Notes: a model not told the origin generated them from the letters alone. A DNA stretch of 52,221 nt from Kiritimatiellia bacterium (GCA_017648065.1 JAGCJJ010000036.1:1-52221), one strand, 5' to 3'; numbered from the stretch's first letter, positions 24,794 through 34,427 are shown. Numbers and translations: made by a program.

Positions 24794-27559
24794 ATGAAAA
24801 AGTTTTTTATAGCAATATTTTTCGCTTTCTCTCTCCTTGTTTATCCTGCTTTTGCAGAGAAAGTAGATTCTTCTAATTATTCTAAAATGATAGAATTTAC
24901 AATTAGTGGCTACAAAGGCTCTACAACACTTAATAATTTCCCTTTGCTTGTACGCTTCTCCGCAAATAATCCGGTTGGTTTCAATTATAAAGACATCGGA
25001 TTAACAAAGGAAGATGTATATAAAAATCTTTGCTTTACAGATGGTGAAGATAATAGCCTCAATTATGAAATTGATACCTGGAATCCAGAAGGCGAATCTT
25101 TAATTTGGGTTTCTGTTCCTACTGTCCTAAGTGGAAAAGTTGTTATCATTAAAAGCTTTTACGGATTAAATGAGGACAGTGTAAATGTTGCTAATACACC
25201 TGCAGCTGTCTGGTCTGCAGCAGATTATGTTGCTGTATGGCATATGAATGAGGTGTCAGAGGATGGTGCATCTGTATTTGATGCTACAGGCAATGGCTTC
25301 ACAGCAACTGCAAAAACCTCATATGCAAATCCAACCCTTTCAACCGAAGTGGCAATGTTTGGTAATGCGGTTAAAGGCACTACAAGTGGTGGCTTGTTCC
25401 TCCCACAAGGAGCTTTCTCTTGCTACAACACAGAGGAAGATAGAATGCAGGATCACTACTCTGTAGAGGGATGGATTAATCGTAATGGCAGTGGTAGTAA
25501 TAATATTATCTTTTCAAGTGGTTTGTTGTGGGAATCTGGAGCTCAAATTGGTCTTCAAGGCTACCTTTATGGTAATAATCACCACAATGCTAAGAATGAT
25601 ATTATCCCAAAAAATGGCTGGGTTTTTATTGGTGCTACATGGGCAAGTAAAGGTAATGCAGCATACCTGTATTGCGGTTCAGACGATTACGAAAATGGGG
25701 AAGGTGTTTTCTTATTTAAAGGATTAAACAGAACCGATATAAGCACAGATTTTACTTCTTTCTCCATTAACTCTTATGCTTCTAACAATAATGGTGGTGA
25801 AGCATTTGGTGGTTATATGGATGAGCTACGCGTACGCCGCGTAGCAAGCTCTCAAGATTGGGCTGATGCAGTATATGCCTCTGGAAAGGAAAATTCAACA
25901 TTTTTAGAGAGCAGTTTTGTTGCTACACTTAATACAGGTATCGAAGGCTTCCCAGGAAAGGTAGAAGCATTAACAACTACAACTGTAACAATTATTGGTT
26001 CTTTCCTTGCCTCAAATCCTGAAGAATGCACAGTAACATATACTCTAAAAATGGGTGATGAGGTTGTTGCTTCAGAAGTATCTTTAGGTACTCTAAATGA
26101 GAGTGCTCTTGCTTATGTTGAGCTTGATGACCTTTTACCAGGAACAACATATGATTTTATTTTTAATGTAAAATTTAACGATGTTGATGCATATAGCATA
26201 GGTGGATTTACAACAGAATCACTTTCAAAACCTGTTATCTCAAATGTAGGTGATAATACAGCTACAGCAAAGCTTACTGCAAATATTGTTGGTGAAAACT
26301 ATGCAGCAGGCACATGTGAGGCAGTTTTCTCTACACTAGGTTTCGGTGAGGATATTGTAACTCCATTATCTTATGTTGACGGAGTGTGGGTGGCAGTCGC
26401 AACAACACTTGAAGAGGATATGGATTATGCAGTTCGTTTTGTATTTAAGCCAGTAGGAATGCCAGTAGTAGAGACTCCATTCTCAGATCCAATAACAACA
26501 ACTGGTTTAGCAACTATTTCTCCATCTCTGTTTGGAATGCGTATGGAGCTGACAGTATCAGGTTATGATGGTACAGAAACATTAACAAATTTCCCTGTAC
26601 TTGTTCGCATTCCTTCTTCTGTTGCATCAACAGTTAAAGATGTTAAAGAGATTAGATTTATTTGGGAGAATAATCTGCTTCTTGCATATGATTTAGAGGT
26701 TTGGAATCCAGAGGGCGAATCATTGATTTGGGTATCTGTTCCATATATTTCAGGTCAAGATACATCATTTATGATGGGATGGAATTTACGTCCAGGATTT
26801 AAGCAGCGCAGTGCTCATGCAGCAAAACGTGTTTGGCAGAAAGCTAATTATGTTGGTGTATGGCATTTCGGTACTCAGAATGAAGATGGTTCATTCCCGG
26901 ACGCAAGTGGTAATAATGCAACAGCAATTCCTCTTACAAGCAAAGTAAATCCAGGTACAATTGAAACAGAAGGTACTTCTGCAAATGGAACTCCTTGGCA
27001 TTTTGTAAAGGGTGGTGTAAGAGTTAGTGCTACAGATACAGCAGATTGGTTATTTGCAGAAACTGGTTACACAACAGAAGCATGGCTAATTCCTTCTGGT
27101 GATTTCAATCGTATGTTCCTATATTCAAATAGCAATAATGGTGGTAATGCATTGGCACTTGGTAAAAGCTCTGTTTATGTAATGAACAACAATTATGAAA
27201 ATACACTATGGAGCGCCGAAGTCAGAAATCAACAAATTTGGCGTTTTACAACAACTTCATGGCGTTACAGTGGCGCTCCTGAAGGATCAGCAACAATCTT
27301 TTATGAAAATGCAAAACCATTAGCATCTTGGTCATATAAGAATGCTGTTTCTTTCACTGATAATGGTATGGGATTGACTAGTGGTACAGAAGGAAATGGC
27401 GTACTCAATTATCCAGTAGATGAGCTACGCGTACGCAGAGGAATGAGCTCAGTAGATTGGGTACAGGCTAACTATGATACACAAAAAGTTGGCTCTGATT
27501 TCTTGAGCTTAGGCGAGGTAGTAAAAATACCATTTGGCACAACAATTATCGTAAGATAA
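24794..27559 (+). CDS. Exported protein with two DUF2341-LamG modules and aliphatic C-tail
   Basis: A 921-residue surface protein with a signal peptide (about 1-21, ending AFA-EK). Residues about 30-125 form a DUF2341 domain (NYEIDTWNPEGESLIWVSVP). About 140-370 form a concanavalin/LamG-like fold ending DELRVRRVASSQDWADA. About 375-540 are two Fn3-like units. A second DUF2341 (about 555-640, WNPEGESLIWVSVP) and a second LamG (DELRVRRGMSSVDWVQA) follow. The two modules are clear tandem duplicates. It ends IPFGTTIIVR, the same tail type as three other surface proteins. I chose the ATG at 24794, with a GAGG site seven bases upstream, over an ATG at 24782. DUF2341-LamG proteins may bind carbohydrate. 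Confidence 0.85.
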   Translation: MKKFFIAIFFAFSLLVYPAFAEKVDSSNYSKMIEFTISGYKGSTTLNNFPLLVRFSANNPVGFNYKDIGLTKEDVYKNLCFTDGEDNSLNYEIDTWNPEGESLIWVSVPTVLSGKVVIIKSFYGLNEDSVNVANTPAAVWSAADYVAVWHMNEVSEDGASVFDATGNGFTATAKTSYANPTLSTEVAMFGNAVKGTTSGGLFLPQGAFSCYNTEEDRMQDHYSVEGWINRNGSGSNNIIFSSGLLWESGAQIGLQGYLYGNNHHNAKNDIIPKNGWVFIGATWASKGNAAYLYCGSDDYENGEGVFLFKGLNRTDISTDFTSFSINSYASNNNGGEAFGGYMDELRVRRVASSQDWADAVYASGKENSTFLESSFVATLNTGIEGFPGKVEALTTTTVTIIGSFLASNPEECTVTYTLKMGDEVVASEVSLGTLNESALAYVELDDLLPGTTYDFIFNVKFNDVDAYSIGGFTTESLSKPVISNVGDNTATAKLTANIVGENYAAGTCEAVFSTLGFGEDIVTPLSYVDGVWVAVATTLEEDMDYAVRFVFKPVGMPVVETPFSDPITTTGLATISPSLFGMRMELTVSGYDGTETLTNFPVLVRIPSSVASTVKDVKEIRFIWENNLLLAYDLEVWNPEGESLIWVSVPYISGQDTSFMMGWNLRPGFKQRSAHAAKRVWQKANYVGVWHFGTQNEDGSFPDASGNNATAIPLTSKVNPGTIETEGTSANGTPWHFVKGGVRVSATDTADWLFAETGYTTEAWLIPSGDFNRMFLYSNSNNGGNALALGKSSVYVMNNNYENTLWSAEVRNQQIWRFTTTSWRYSGAPEGSATIFYENAKPLASWSYKNAVSFTDNGMGLTSGTEGNGVLNYPVDELRVRRGMSSVDWVQANYDTQKVGSDFLSLGEVVKIPFGTTIIVR

Positions 27560-27598
27560 TGTGCCACTAGCACTATTGTGCATTGAATTGCTTTATCT

Positions 27599-27635
27599 AA
27601 AAAAGTGCAGCATACATTTCTGCTGCACTTTTTTT
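27599..27635. terminator. Bidirectional terminator between convergent DUF2341 and GH3 genes
   Basis: AGTGCAGCA (27604-27612) pairs with TGCTGCACT (27621-27629). Six A precede and eight T follow, so it can terminate transcription from both convergent genes. Confidence 0.85.
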
Positions 27636-27741
27636 TATGCTCATGCGAGCATGTCGCGATTGCCACAGTATCTAGCAATCCTGCCATCCTGCGCAATTCT
27701 GTAATCCTGTACCTTTTTTCGCAATTTTAGGCGTTGTGCTA

Positions 27742-29913
27742 TTACTCTTCGTACCAGAAGTCAGCTTCGCTCTGAAGTGAAGCAGAAAGTATAAATTTGC
27801 CTGGCTCCAGAATTTGAATTCCGTTTGGTAAAGAATATGCCAAATCACGCTTTGGATCAATCTTCAGGATTATTTCTTTTGTTTCTCCTGCTTTTAGCAT
27901 TACCTTCTCAAATGCAATAACTTTGCGTATTGGTTGAGTGAATTTTGCCTCAACATCAGATAAATACCAAATAATTGTTTCCTTGCCAGCAAATTTACCA
28001 GCATTCTTTACAGTAACACTTGCCTCAAGTCCTTTACCAACTCTCTTGACATTTACTTTACCATATTTATAAGTAGAATATGCTAAGCCATAGCCAAATG
28101 GGAACCATGGGCCATCCTCATCCTGTAAATCCTGGTAATCATGTGCTTCAGGTGTGATTTTGCCATGGCAGTTGTAGTAAATAGGGATTTGTCCAACTGA
28201 GCGTGGGAATGTGATTGGAAGCTTGCCACTTGGATTTACCTTGCCAACAAGAATTTCCATTGCTGCTGTTGGAGCTCTGCGTCCACTCTGCCACAACCAC
28301 AATAGTGCATCCATTGACTTAAGTTCCTCTTGGAATGCCAATGCACGACCAGAGCAGCAAAGTCCAATAATTGGCTTGCCAAGGGCGGAAAGTGCCTTGA
28401 TTAGCTCACGCTGAGCAGGTGGTAAACAAATATCGCGGCGAGATTTGATTTCGCCAGCCATCCATGGCAGCTCGCCAAAGCAAAGCATAATAATGTCAGC
28501 AGACTTTGCCACCTCAACTGCTTTCTCGCATTCTTTAGCATCGCCTGGAGCAGGTCTGTAATCCCAACCTGCACAACCACGAGCAAAGCTTAATGTTGCT
28601 TTAGGGAAGAATTTCTGTGCCACACCATATAGAGTCTCGCCATATTCAGGTGTTGGCTCAGCAGCTGCTCTCCATTGACCCAAGTGTGGGTGAATTTCGT
28701 CAGCAGATGGACCAATAAATGCAATGCTGTTTACCTTTGCTGGGTCAAGAGGAAGAAGCTTATTGTCATTCTTCAATAGAACCATTGTTTCGCGAGCAAA
28801 TTTTAGCGACAAATCATCGGCATCAGGTAGGATGCATGTTTCCTCTCTTGTAAGCTCAGGGGCATAAGGATTTTCAAAGCAGCCTAGCTTGAATTTAACG
28901 CGAAGTACGCGAGCAACTGCTTCATCAACTGTTTCCATTGAAAGCTTGCCACTGGCAACTGCCTCTGGGATATTTCTATATAAGCCATCACCCATAGCCA
29001 TTTCATTACCTGCATATAAAGCTTCAGATGTTTGCTCTATTGGGTCAGATGTGTAGCCCATATTGCCCATACGATGCAGTGCGCCACAATCAGAAACAAC
29101 AAATCCACTAAAGCCCATGCGTGTGCGTAGCTCATCTGTGAGCAAAGCACGATTTGCAGGGATTGGCTTGCCATCCCACTCGTTAAATGAGCTCATCATT
29201 GTGTATGCACCAGCTTCAACGCCTGCTGCAAAAGGAGGAAGATACCACTCGCGCAGAGCCCGACTTGAAAATTCTGTGTATGAATAATCGCGGCCACCCT
29301 CGCAAGCAGAATAACCAACAAAGTGCTTTACACACGCTGCCACGCGGCCATCCTTTTGGAAGCCGCGAACTGCAGCAGCAGCAAAGCAACTGGCTGTATA
29401 TGGATCCTCTCCGTAGCCCTCTACATTTCTGCCCCAACGTGGGTCATGGCCAACCTCAACCATAGGGCCAAGGCACCAGTCAATGCCACCATCCTGCCAG
29501 CATTCGCGAGCAGCAATGCGTTGTGATTTTTCTGTGAGGCTAGGATTAAAAGATGCTGCCTGAGCAAGTGATACTGGGAACATGGTTCTCCAACCATGAA
29601 TTACATCAATTGCCCAAAGCAGAGGAATTCCTAATCGTGTTTCTTCAACAGCTTGGCGTTGGAATTTATTACGGTTCCTTGAACCTCCCATAAATTGGTA
29701 CACAGAGCCACAGGTAGGGCAGTATGGATTATCAAGAGAGTAGTTGTCTGGATTTGGATCCACACCAATAGTGTCTTGGCAAAGCTGGTCCGCCTTTTCT
29801 TCTATTGTCATTCTGGAAATCAAATCTTTAACTCTCTCTTCTATTGGAGCATTTGGATTTTTATAAAGTGGTGTTTTGCCTTGCTTCTTTGTGTTATTTG
29901 TCTTTGCTTTCAT
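27742..29913 (-). CDS. GH3 family glycoside hydrolase (beta-glucosidase/xylosidase-like)
   Basis: A 723-residue enzyme with no signal peptide, so probably cytoplasmic. The N-terminal TIM-barrel domain (about 20-350) has the KH dyad (K196, H197 in VKHFVGY) and the nucleophile D275 in GFVVSDCGAL. The (alpha/beta)6 sandwich and C-terminal Fn3-like domain (about 640-720) follow. GH3 enzymes release terminal sugars from beta-linked oligosaccharides with retention. It lies 64 bases downstream of the GH127 gene in the same direction. The pair may degrade arabinose- or xylose-containing oligosaccharides, but the exact sugar specificity cannot be read. Confidence 0.92.
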   Translation of the reverse strand: MKAKTNNTKKQGKTPLYKNPNAPIEERVKDLISRMTIEEKADQLCQDTIGVDPNPDNYSLDNPYCPTCGSVYQFMGGSRNRNKFQRQAVEETRLGIPLLWAIDVIHGWRTMFPVSLAQAASFNPSLTEKSQRIAARECWQDGGIDWCLGPMVEVGHDPRWGRNVEGYGEDPYTASCFAAAAVRGFQKDGRVAACVKHFVGYSACEGGRDYSYTEFSSRALREWYLPPFAAGVEAGAYTMMSSFNEWDGKPIPANRALLTDELRTRMGFSGFVVSDCGALHRMGNMGYTSDPIEQTSEALYAGNEMAMGDGLYRNIPEAVASGKLSMETVDEAVARVLRVKFKLGCFENPYAPELTREETCILPDADDLSLKFARETMVLLKNDNKLLPLDPAKVNSIAFIGPSADEIHPHLGQWRAAAEPTPEYGETLYGVAQKFFPKATLSFARGCAGWDYRPAPGDAKECEKAVEVAKSADIIMLCFGELPWMAGEIKSRRDICLPPAQRELIKALSALGKPIIGLCCSGRALAFQEELKSMDALLWLWQSGRRAPTAAMEILVGKVNPSGKLPITFPRSVGQIPIYYNCHGKITPEAHDYQDLQDEDGPWFPFGYGLAYSTYKYGKVNVKRVGKGLEASVTVKNAGKFAGKETIIWYLSDVEAKFTQPIRKVIAFEKVMLKAGETKEIILKIDPKRDLAYSLPNGIQILEPGKFILSASLQSEADFWYEE

Positions 29914-29977
29914 GAAAAATGCCTTTATGGTAATGCTATATTGATTTTACTCTTATTTATATCTTATTTATCTCGTA

Positions 29978-31834
29978 TTAGTTAGAGCGAATCCATACTG
30001 ACATATTTGTGTCACCACGATTACTCCATAATGCATAAGGGATAGCAACAAATTCTCCTGGAATTTGATCAAATGTTTTATCTGTATAAAGTGCATCATC
30101 TTGAGCCTGCTCATAGAATGCTTTGCCCTTGATACAAATAGTTTCCTCTGGCAAGCCATCAACCTTAACTAATTCAAAGCTGCTGTTCTTATCAATAATC
30201 ATATTGATCAGGCCATTAGGATTATCAATTGCTTCGCAAGCATAAACCAAAGGACCACGCATCAATGCAATGCGACCTGTGTTGCTTGGAACCTTTAGAT
30301 TTGAGCGCATTACCTTAACTGGCATTTCTAAGTTGCACTCAATGGTGTCGCCTGTATTTACAATAAGCTTTACATAACCATTCTCAGGCTTTGTTTCAAC
30401 AGATTTACCATTCTGAGCAAGTGTGTACTTATCACACCAGCCAGGAATTCTGATGCTCAAAGGAAGATTTTCCTTTGCAGAATCCTTAACTGAGATGGTG
30501 ATTTTTCCGTCGTAAGGATATCCTCCGCAAACCTCAAATTCGCCTAGCTTATTCTTATAGGTGTTAGCAACTGGGATATTCAACAAAAGCTCATCGTCAC
30601 TTATACTCCAAACATACTGAAGCATCTCAGGGATAAAACGACAGAAGTTTGTTGGGCAGCAGGAGCAGTGGAACCAAGGCTGACGCTCTCTTGAACCACA
30701 GTTATAGAAGCCTGTTGTGTCATTTAATTCCAAGTAGTTTGTGTAGTAGAAATTTTCGCCAGAAAGGCTTATACCACTTAGGATGCCGTTAAAGATAGAA
30801 CGCTCCATTGTGTCAGCATAGTTTGCATCACCTGTGATGTTGAGCATGCGAGAAGCAAAGCGTACCAAACCAATTGCTGCACAGCTTTCAGCATACATCA
30901 AAGTACTGTTTGTTAAATCGTAATCCTTTGTGAATTTTTCACCCCAGAAAGCAGAACCAATACCACCAGTAATGTACATACGCTTTTGAGTGATACTCTT
31001 GTAAAGTCTTTCGCAAGCTTGGAACAAAGCATCATCATTTGTTAATGCAGCAACATCAGCCATACCGCTATATAGGTATACAGCACGTACGGAGTGACCA
31101 ACGGCGTCGGTTTGCTCGCGAACAGGGATGTGTGCCTGGTGGTTGATGACATCCCTGTCGTTTATGCCTTCAACCTCAACAAAGAAGTTTGGTGCACTCC
31201 CACGTTCATCAATAAAGTATTTAGAAAGCTTCAAGTATCTTTCATTGTCAGTTGCTTTGTAAAGACGAATCAGAGCTAGCTCAATTTCTTCGTGACCAGG
31301 AGCACCGCGTCTTTTACCTTCTTCATCGCCAAAAACAGAGTCGATGTAGTCTGCATATTTGCATACAACATCAAGAAGCTTTTTCTTTCCGAGTAGCTCA
31401 TACGCTGCCACACCTGCCTCAATCATATGGCCTGCGCAATATAGTTCATGGTCATGGTAAAGGCTTTTCCAGCGTCTTTCTGGGCGAACGACAGTGAAGT
31501 GTGTGTTAAGATATCCATCTGGTTGCTGTGCAGAAGCAATTAGATCAATAATTTCGTCATATTGCTTTTCCAAATCTGCATCTGGATAAATTGCCAGTAT
31601 ATTTGCTACGCCTTCCAAAACCTTTGCCAAATCGGAATCCCAAAATATATGTGGCTCTTTATCCATACCTGGCTTCCAATCAAGCTTAAAGGCATCAATG
31701 CGGCCTGTTTCTTTACACTGTTTAAGTGAGGAAGGAATCGTTGCCTTATAGCATGCTTCAATGCGCTGTTTGAAGACTTTGTCATTAACTTTGACTTCTG
31801 GGATAGAAGCAAGGGATAAATTTCTTGTTTTCAT
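29978..31834 (-). CDS. GH127 (DUF1680) beta-L-arabinofuranosidase-like enzyme
   Basis: A 618-residue protein without a signal peptide, hence cytoplasmic. The (alpha/alpha)6 barrel shows LYCAGHMIEAG and GHEEIELALIRLYK. The Zn-thiolate catalytic set of the family appears as E316 and C318 (YAESCAA) and C392-C393 within HCSCCPTN. Known members such as HypBA1 use this Glu and Cys set to remove beta-L-arabinofuranose from arabino-oligosaccharides. An AGGAAC ribosome site precedes the ATG. It is the first gene of the GH127-GH3 pair and suggests use of arabinosylated plant glycans. Confidence 0.92.
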   Translation of the reverse strand: MKTRNLSLASIPEVKVNDKVFKQRIEACYKATIPSSLKQCKETGRIDAFKLDWKPGMDKEPHIFWDSDLAKVLEGVANILAIYPDADLEKQYDEIIDLIASAQQPDGYLNTHFTVVRPERRWKSLYHDHELYCAGHMIEAGVAAYELLGKKKLLDVVCKYADYIDSVFGDEEGKRRGAPGHEEIELALIRLYKATDNERYLKLSKYFIDERGSAPNFFVEVEGINDRDVINHQAHIPVREQTDAVGHSVRAVYLYSGMADVAALTNDDALFQACERLYKSITQKRMYITGGIGSAFWGEKFTKDYDLTNSTLMYAESCAAIGLVRFASRMLNITGDANYADTMERSIFNGILSGISLSGENFYYTNYLELNDTTGFYNCGSRERQPWFHCSCCPTNFCRFIPEMLQYVWSISDDELLLNIPVANTYKNKLGEFEVCGGYPYDGKITISVKDSAKENLPLSIRIPGWCDKYTLAQNGKSVETKPENGYVKLIVNTGDTIECNLEMPVKVMRSNLKVPSNTGRIALMRGPLVYACEAIDNPNGLINMIIDKNSSFELVKVDGLPEETICIKGKAFYEQAQDDALYTDKTFDQIPGEFVAIPYALWSNRGDTNMSVWIRSN

Positions 31835-32139
31835 GTTTGTGGGTTCCTAAATTATAAAAATAGTATATATTGTATAAAATTGTAAAGAGATGTTGTTCCC
31901 AACTGAAAATATTATCTCAAATAAATTAGCAGTAATCTAGCAAAAAGTATTAGAATTTTCGTGTTATTTACCTTAAATTTTCAATACCTCCAAAAACAGC
32001 AGTTAAAATAAGCTTGATGGCTAAAAGTGCGGGGGAAGGGACGCAGAGAGCGCAAAGGACGCCAACTGCCAATCGCTAGCGTGTACGGCCCACAAGATCA
32101 TTGAGTATGGGAGCGTACGCTGAATTAGTGAATAGTGAT

Positions 32140-32412
32140 TAGTGAATAACGAATAGTTAAGGTAAAAATATTTAAAGGTGCATGCTTCATGGTGCTTGCA
32201 CCACTTCATAGCGCTTGCGTTGCTTCATCTAATAATATTAGTGGGTGTGAGGTGCGTGAGTGATAGCGACACGCTCCTCACGTATATTCCGCCTTGTACT
32301 CAAAACGGGCCTAGCGTGCTTTGCACGCACGCATTGCGCAAAAACTCTTAATTCATAAGATAATAAGTTTTTTTATTTATTATCTCTTACCTCATCTATT
32401 CATTATTCACTA
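32140..32412. repeat. 17-base inverted repeat bracketing structured element copy B
   Basis: TAGTGAATAACGAATAG (32140-32156) and CTATTCATTATTCACTA (32396-32412) are complementary with one mismatch. The bracketed unit is 273 bases. Similar GAATAGTGA text flanks the left arm, so the arms could be part of a simple-sequence family rather than true terminal repeats. Confidence 0.6.
32184..32356 (+). repeat. Structured intergenic element, copy B
   Basis: Two hairpin units (GGTGC-TT-GCACC and AGCGC-TT-GCGTT) alternate with GCTTCAT/ACTTCAT linkers at 32184-32228. They are followed by CTAATAATATTAGTGG, hairpin GTGAGG-T-GCGTG/CACGC-T-CCTCAC (32247-32281), the GTACTCAAAACGGGCCTA linker, hairpin GCGTGC-TTT-GCACGC (32314-32328) and AAAACTCTTAATTCAT. 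The order matches copy A at 15366-15687 without the roughly 100-base insertion. The large stem differs from copy A on both arms while keeping its pairing. Confidence 0.8.
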
Positions 32413-32454
32413 TTACCTATTACCTAAATTTAATTCATTAGCGCGAGCTTAGGC

Positions 32455-32506
32455 GTGGCGTACTCACCAAAGGCTTTGGCGTGCTTTGCACGCACGCGTT
32501 AGCATA
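32455..32506 (+). repeat. Degraded partial copy of the structured element
   Basis: The segment reads GGCGTACTCACCAAAGGCTT followed by TGGCGTGCTTTGCACGCACG. It corresponds to the GTACTCAAAACGGGCCTA linker and final GCGTGC-TTT-GCACGC hairpin of copies A and B. It lies about 100-150 bases after copy B. Confidence 0.6.
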
Positions 32507-32558
32507 AATCATCTTACAGCACCCAGACTAAAATCTGGTTAATCTTGTCAAAAAAATC

Positions 32559-32587
32559 TTGACTTTAAGTAGGTATAAAATTACACT
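32559..32587 (+). promoter_or_regulatory. Sigma-70-type promoter of glnA
   Basis: TTGACT at 32559-32564 and TACACT at 32582-32587 are 17 bases apart. The predicted start is near 32594, about 30 bases before the glnA ATG at 32625. No NtrC/sigma-54 element is seen upstream. Confidence 0.65.
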
Positions 32588-32624
32588 ATTTCACATATTT
32601 AAATCATTTTTTAGAGGTTACAAT

Positions 32625-34124
32625 ATGGAAAACAAAAATTATAGCATTCGTAGCTTAACAGCAGAGATTGGTAAGAACCCAAAAGAATTCACAAAGAGTG
32701 ACATTGTTAACTTTATTTGCGAGAATGGTATTCATCATATCAATTTCCAATATCCAGCAGGCGATGGCCGCCTAAAGACATTGAATTTTGTAATCAATGA
32801 TAAGGCTTATCTAGAGGAAATTCTTTCTTGCGGTGAGCGCGTAGATGGTTCAAGCCTATTCCCATTCATTGAAGCAAACAATAGCGACTTGTATGTTGTG
32901 CCTCGTTTCAGAACAGCTTACATGGATCCATTCTGTGAGCTACCAACAGTTAACTTCCTATGCTCTTTCTTCAATAAGGATGGCGATCCACTAGAGAGCT
33001 CTCCTGAGTACACACTACATAAGGCATGTGAGGCATTCCGCAAGTCAACAGGCCGTGAATTTCAGGCAATGGGCGAGCTAGAGTATTATGTTATTGCTGA
33101 GGATGAGGCTGTTTACCAGGCAGTTGACCAGAAGGGCTACCACGAGTCAGCACCATATGCTAAGTTCGGTGAGTTCCGTCAGCTATGCATGAATTACATT
33201 GCTCAGACAGGTGGTATGATTAAGTATGGTCACTCTGAGGTTGGTAACTTCACTTTGGATGGCAAAATCTACGAGCAGAACGAAATTGAGTTCCTTCCAA
33301 CAAATGCAGAGGAAGCAGCAGAGCAGCTAACAATAGCAAAGTGGATTATCCGCAATCTAGCATACCAGAATGGACTAAATGTAACATTTGCTCCAAAAAT
33401 TACAGTTGGTAAGGCTGGTTCTGGCTTGCATGTTCACTTCCGCGTAATGAAGGATGGTAAGAATCAGATGCTTAAGGATGGCGCACTTTCTGATGATGCA
33501 AAGCGTGCAATCGCAGGTTTGATGATGCTTGCTCCATCTATCACAGCATTTGGTAACACAAATCCAACTTCATACTTCCGCCTAGTTCCACACCAGGAGG
33601 CACCAACAAACGTATGCTGGGGCGATCGCAATCGTTCAGTGCTAGTACGTGTTCCATTGGGTTGGACAAGCAAGAAGGATCTTTGCAGCCAGGCAAACCC
33701 AGGTGAGCCATCAGCAAAGTATGATACAACTCAGAAGCAGACAGTTGAGATGCGTTCACCAGATGGTTCAGCAAATGTTTATCTACTAATTGCTGGCTTG
33801 GCAGTTGCATGTCGTTATGGCTTTGAGAATCCAAATGCACTTGAAGTAGCAGAGAAGACATACGTAAATGTTAACATCCATAAGGATGAGAACAAGGCAA
33901 TTCTTGATAGCCTAAGCGTATTGCCAGATAGCTGTGCAGCATCAGCAGATTGCTTGGCAGAGCAGCGTGCAATCTATGAGGCAGAGGGCGTATTTGCTCC
34001 TGCTATGATTGATGGAATTATTTCTGGATTGAAGGCATTTAATGACCGCACACTACGTAGCGACATTGGTAATGACCAGTCTAAGATTCTTGCTCTTGTA
34101 GAGGAATATTTCCACTGCGGTTAA
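32625..34124 (+). CDS. glnA: Glutamine synthetase
   Basis: A 499-residue cytoplasmic enzyme forming glutamine from glutamate, ammonia and ATP. The beta-grasp N terminus includes FQYPAGDGRLKTLNF. The catalytic domain includes MGELEYYV (metal site Glu), the ATP-binding region GKAGSGLHVHFRV, FRLVPHQEAPTNVCWGDRNR, and the glutamate/metal motif EMRSPDGSANVYLL. I chose the ATG at 32625, preceded by AGAGGT, over an upstream in-frame TTG at 32559 that lies in the promoter. Codon use differs from neighbouring genes (many CTA, AAG, GAG), which fits high expression. No adenylylation Tyr motif (NLYDLP) is seen, so control is probably different from the enteric enzyme. Confidence 0.95.
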   Translation: MENKNYSIRSLTAEIGKNPKEFTKSDIVNFICENGIHHINFQYPAGDGRLKTLNFVINDKAYLEEILSCGERVDGSSLFPFIEANNSDLYVVPRFRTAYMDPFCELPTVNFLCSFFNKDGDPLESSPEYTLHKACEAFRKSTGREFQAMGELEYYVIAEDEAVYQAVDQKGYHESAPYAKFGEFRQLCMNYIAQTGGMIKYGHSEVGNFTLDGKIYEQNEIEFLPTNAEEAAEQLTIAKWIIRNLAYQNGLNVTFAPKITVGKAGSGLHVHFRVMKDGKNQMLKDGALSDDAKRAIAGLMMLAPSITAFGNTNPTSYFRLVPHQEAPTNVCWGDRNRSVLVRVPLGWTSKKDLCSQANPGEPSAKYDTTQKQTVEMRSPDGSANVYLLIAGLAVACRYGFENPNALEVAEKTYVNVNIHKDENKAILDSLSVLPDSCAASADCLAEQRAIYEAEGVFAPAMIDGIISGLKAFNDRTLRSDIGNDQSKILALVEEYFHCG

Positions 34125-34170
34125 TCTGCAAAAGGTGAGTGAGCAATTTTGCTCTTACACTTAAATAATA

Positions 34171-34216
34171 AAAACTGGGGTGAATGCATTTTGCAATCGC
34201 CCCAGTTTTGTTTTTT
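34171..34216 (+). terminator. Rho-independent terminator of glnA
   Basis: AAAACTGGGG (34171-34180) pairs perfectly with CCCCAGTTTT (34200-34209), with an inner TGCA pairing in the loop, followed by GTTTTTT. It begins 46 bases after the glnA stop. Confidence 0.88.
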
Positions 34217-34300
34217 ATGATTTATTGGCAAATGCAAAAGTGCAAAAATAGAGCTTTTTATCCTGTAATTTATAGGTAAAAAATTTTTTGAAAAAAGTGC

Positions 34301-34330
34301 TTGCATTGGGTATCTCATTTGTGGTACCAT
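34301..34330 (+). promoter_or_regulatory. Promoter of tRNA-Asp
   Basis: TTGCAT at 34301-34306 and TACCAT at 34325-34330 are spaced by 18 bases. The expected transcription start is only a few bases before the mature tRNA at 34345. Confidence 0.6.
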
Positions 34331-34344
34331 ATGCACATCTTTTT

Positions 34345-34421
34345 GGGGAGGTAGCTCAATTGGTTAGAGCTCCGGACTGTCGATCCGGAGGTCGCGGGTT
34401 CGAGCCCCGTCCTTCCCGCCA
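34345..34421 (+). tRNA. tRNA-Asp (anticodon GTC)
   Basis: The cloverleaf is complete. The acceptor GGGGAGG pairs with CCTTCCC (one G-T pair); the D arm contains AGCTCAATTGGTTAGAGCT. The anticodon stem CCGGA/TCCGG encloses loop CTGTCGA with anticodon GTC. The variable loop is AGGTC, the T arm GCGGGTTCGAGCCCCGT, and the discriminator G is followed by an encoded CCA. It decodes Asp codons GAC/GAU. A terminator follows directly. Confidence 0.97.
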
Positions 34422-34427
34422 TTTTCT

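Larger units (their letters stand above)
31835..32624. other. Repeat-rich intergenic region between GH127 and glnA
   Basis: About 790 bases without a gene. It contains CGCAGAG-type sequence near 32039-32048, left and right arms of a 17-base inverted repeat (32140-32156, 32396-32412), structured element copy B (32184-32356), a third degraded copy of its last hairpin (32455-32506), a CCAGA/TCTGG hairpin (32523-32538) and the glnA promoter (32559-32587). Small ORFs in this stretch coincide with repeats. Confidence 0.75.

Noticed and set aside
32480..32500. A sigma-54 promoter for glnA (TTGGC...TGCA)
   Set aside because: The GG-to-GC spacing is 8 rather than 10 bases and the sequence is part of the GCGTGC-TTT-GCACGC repeat.
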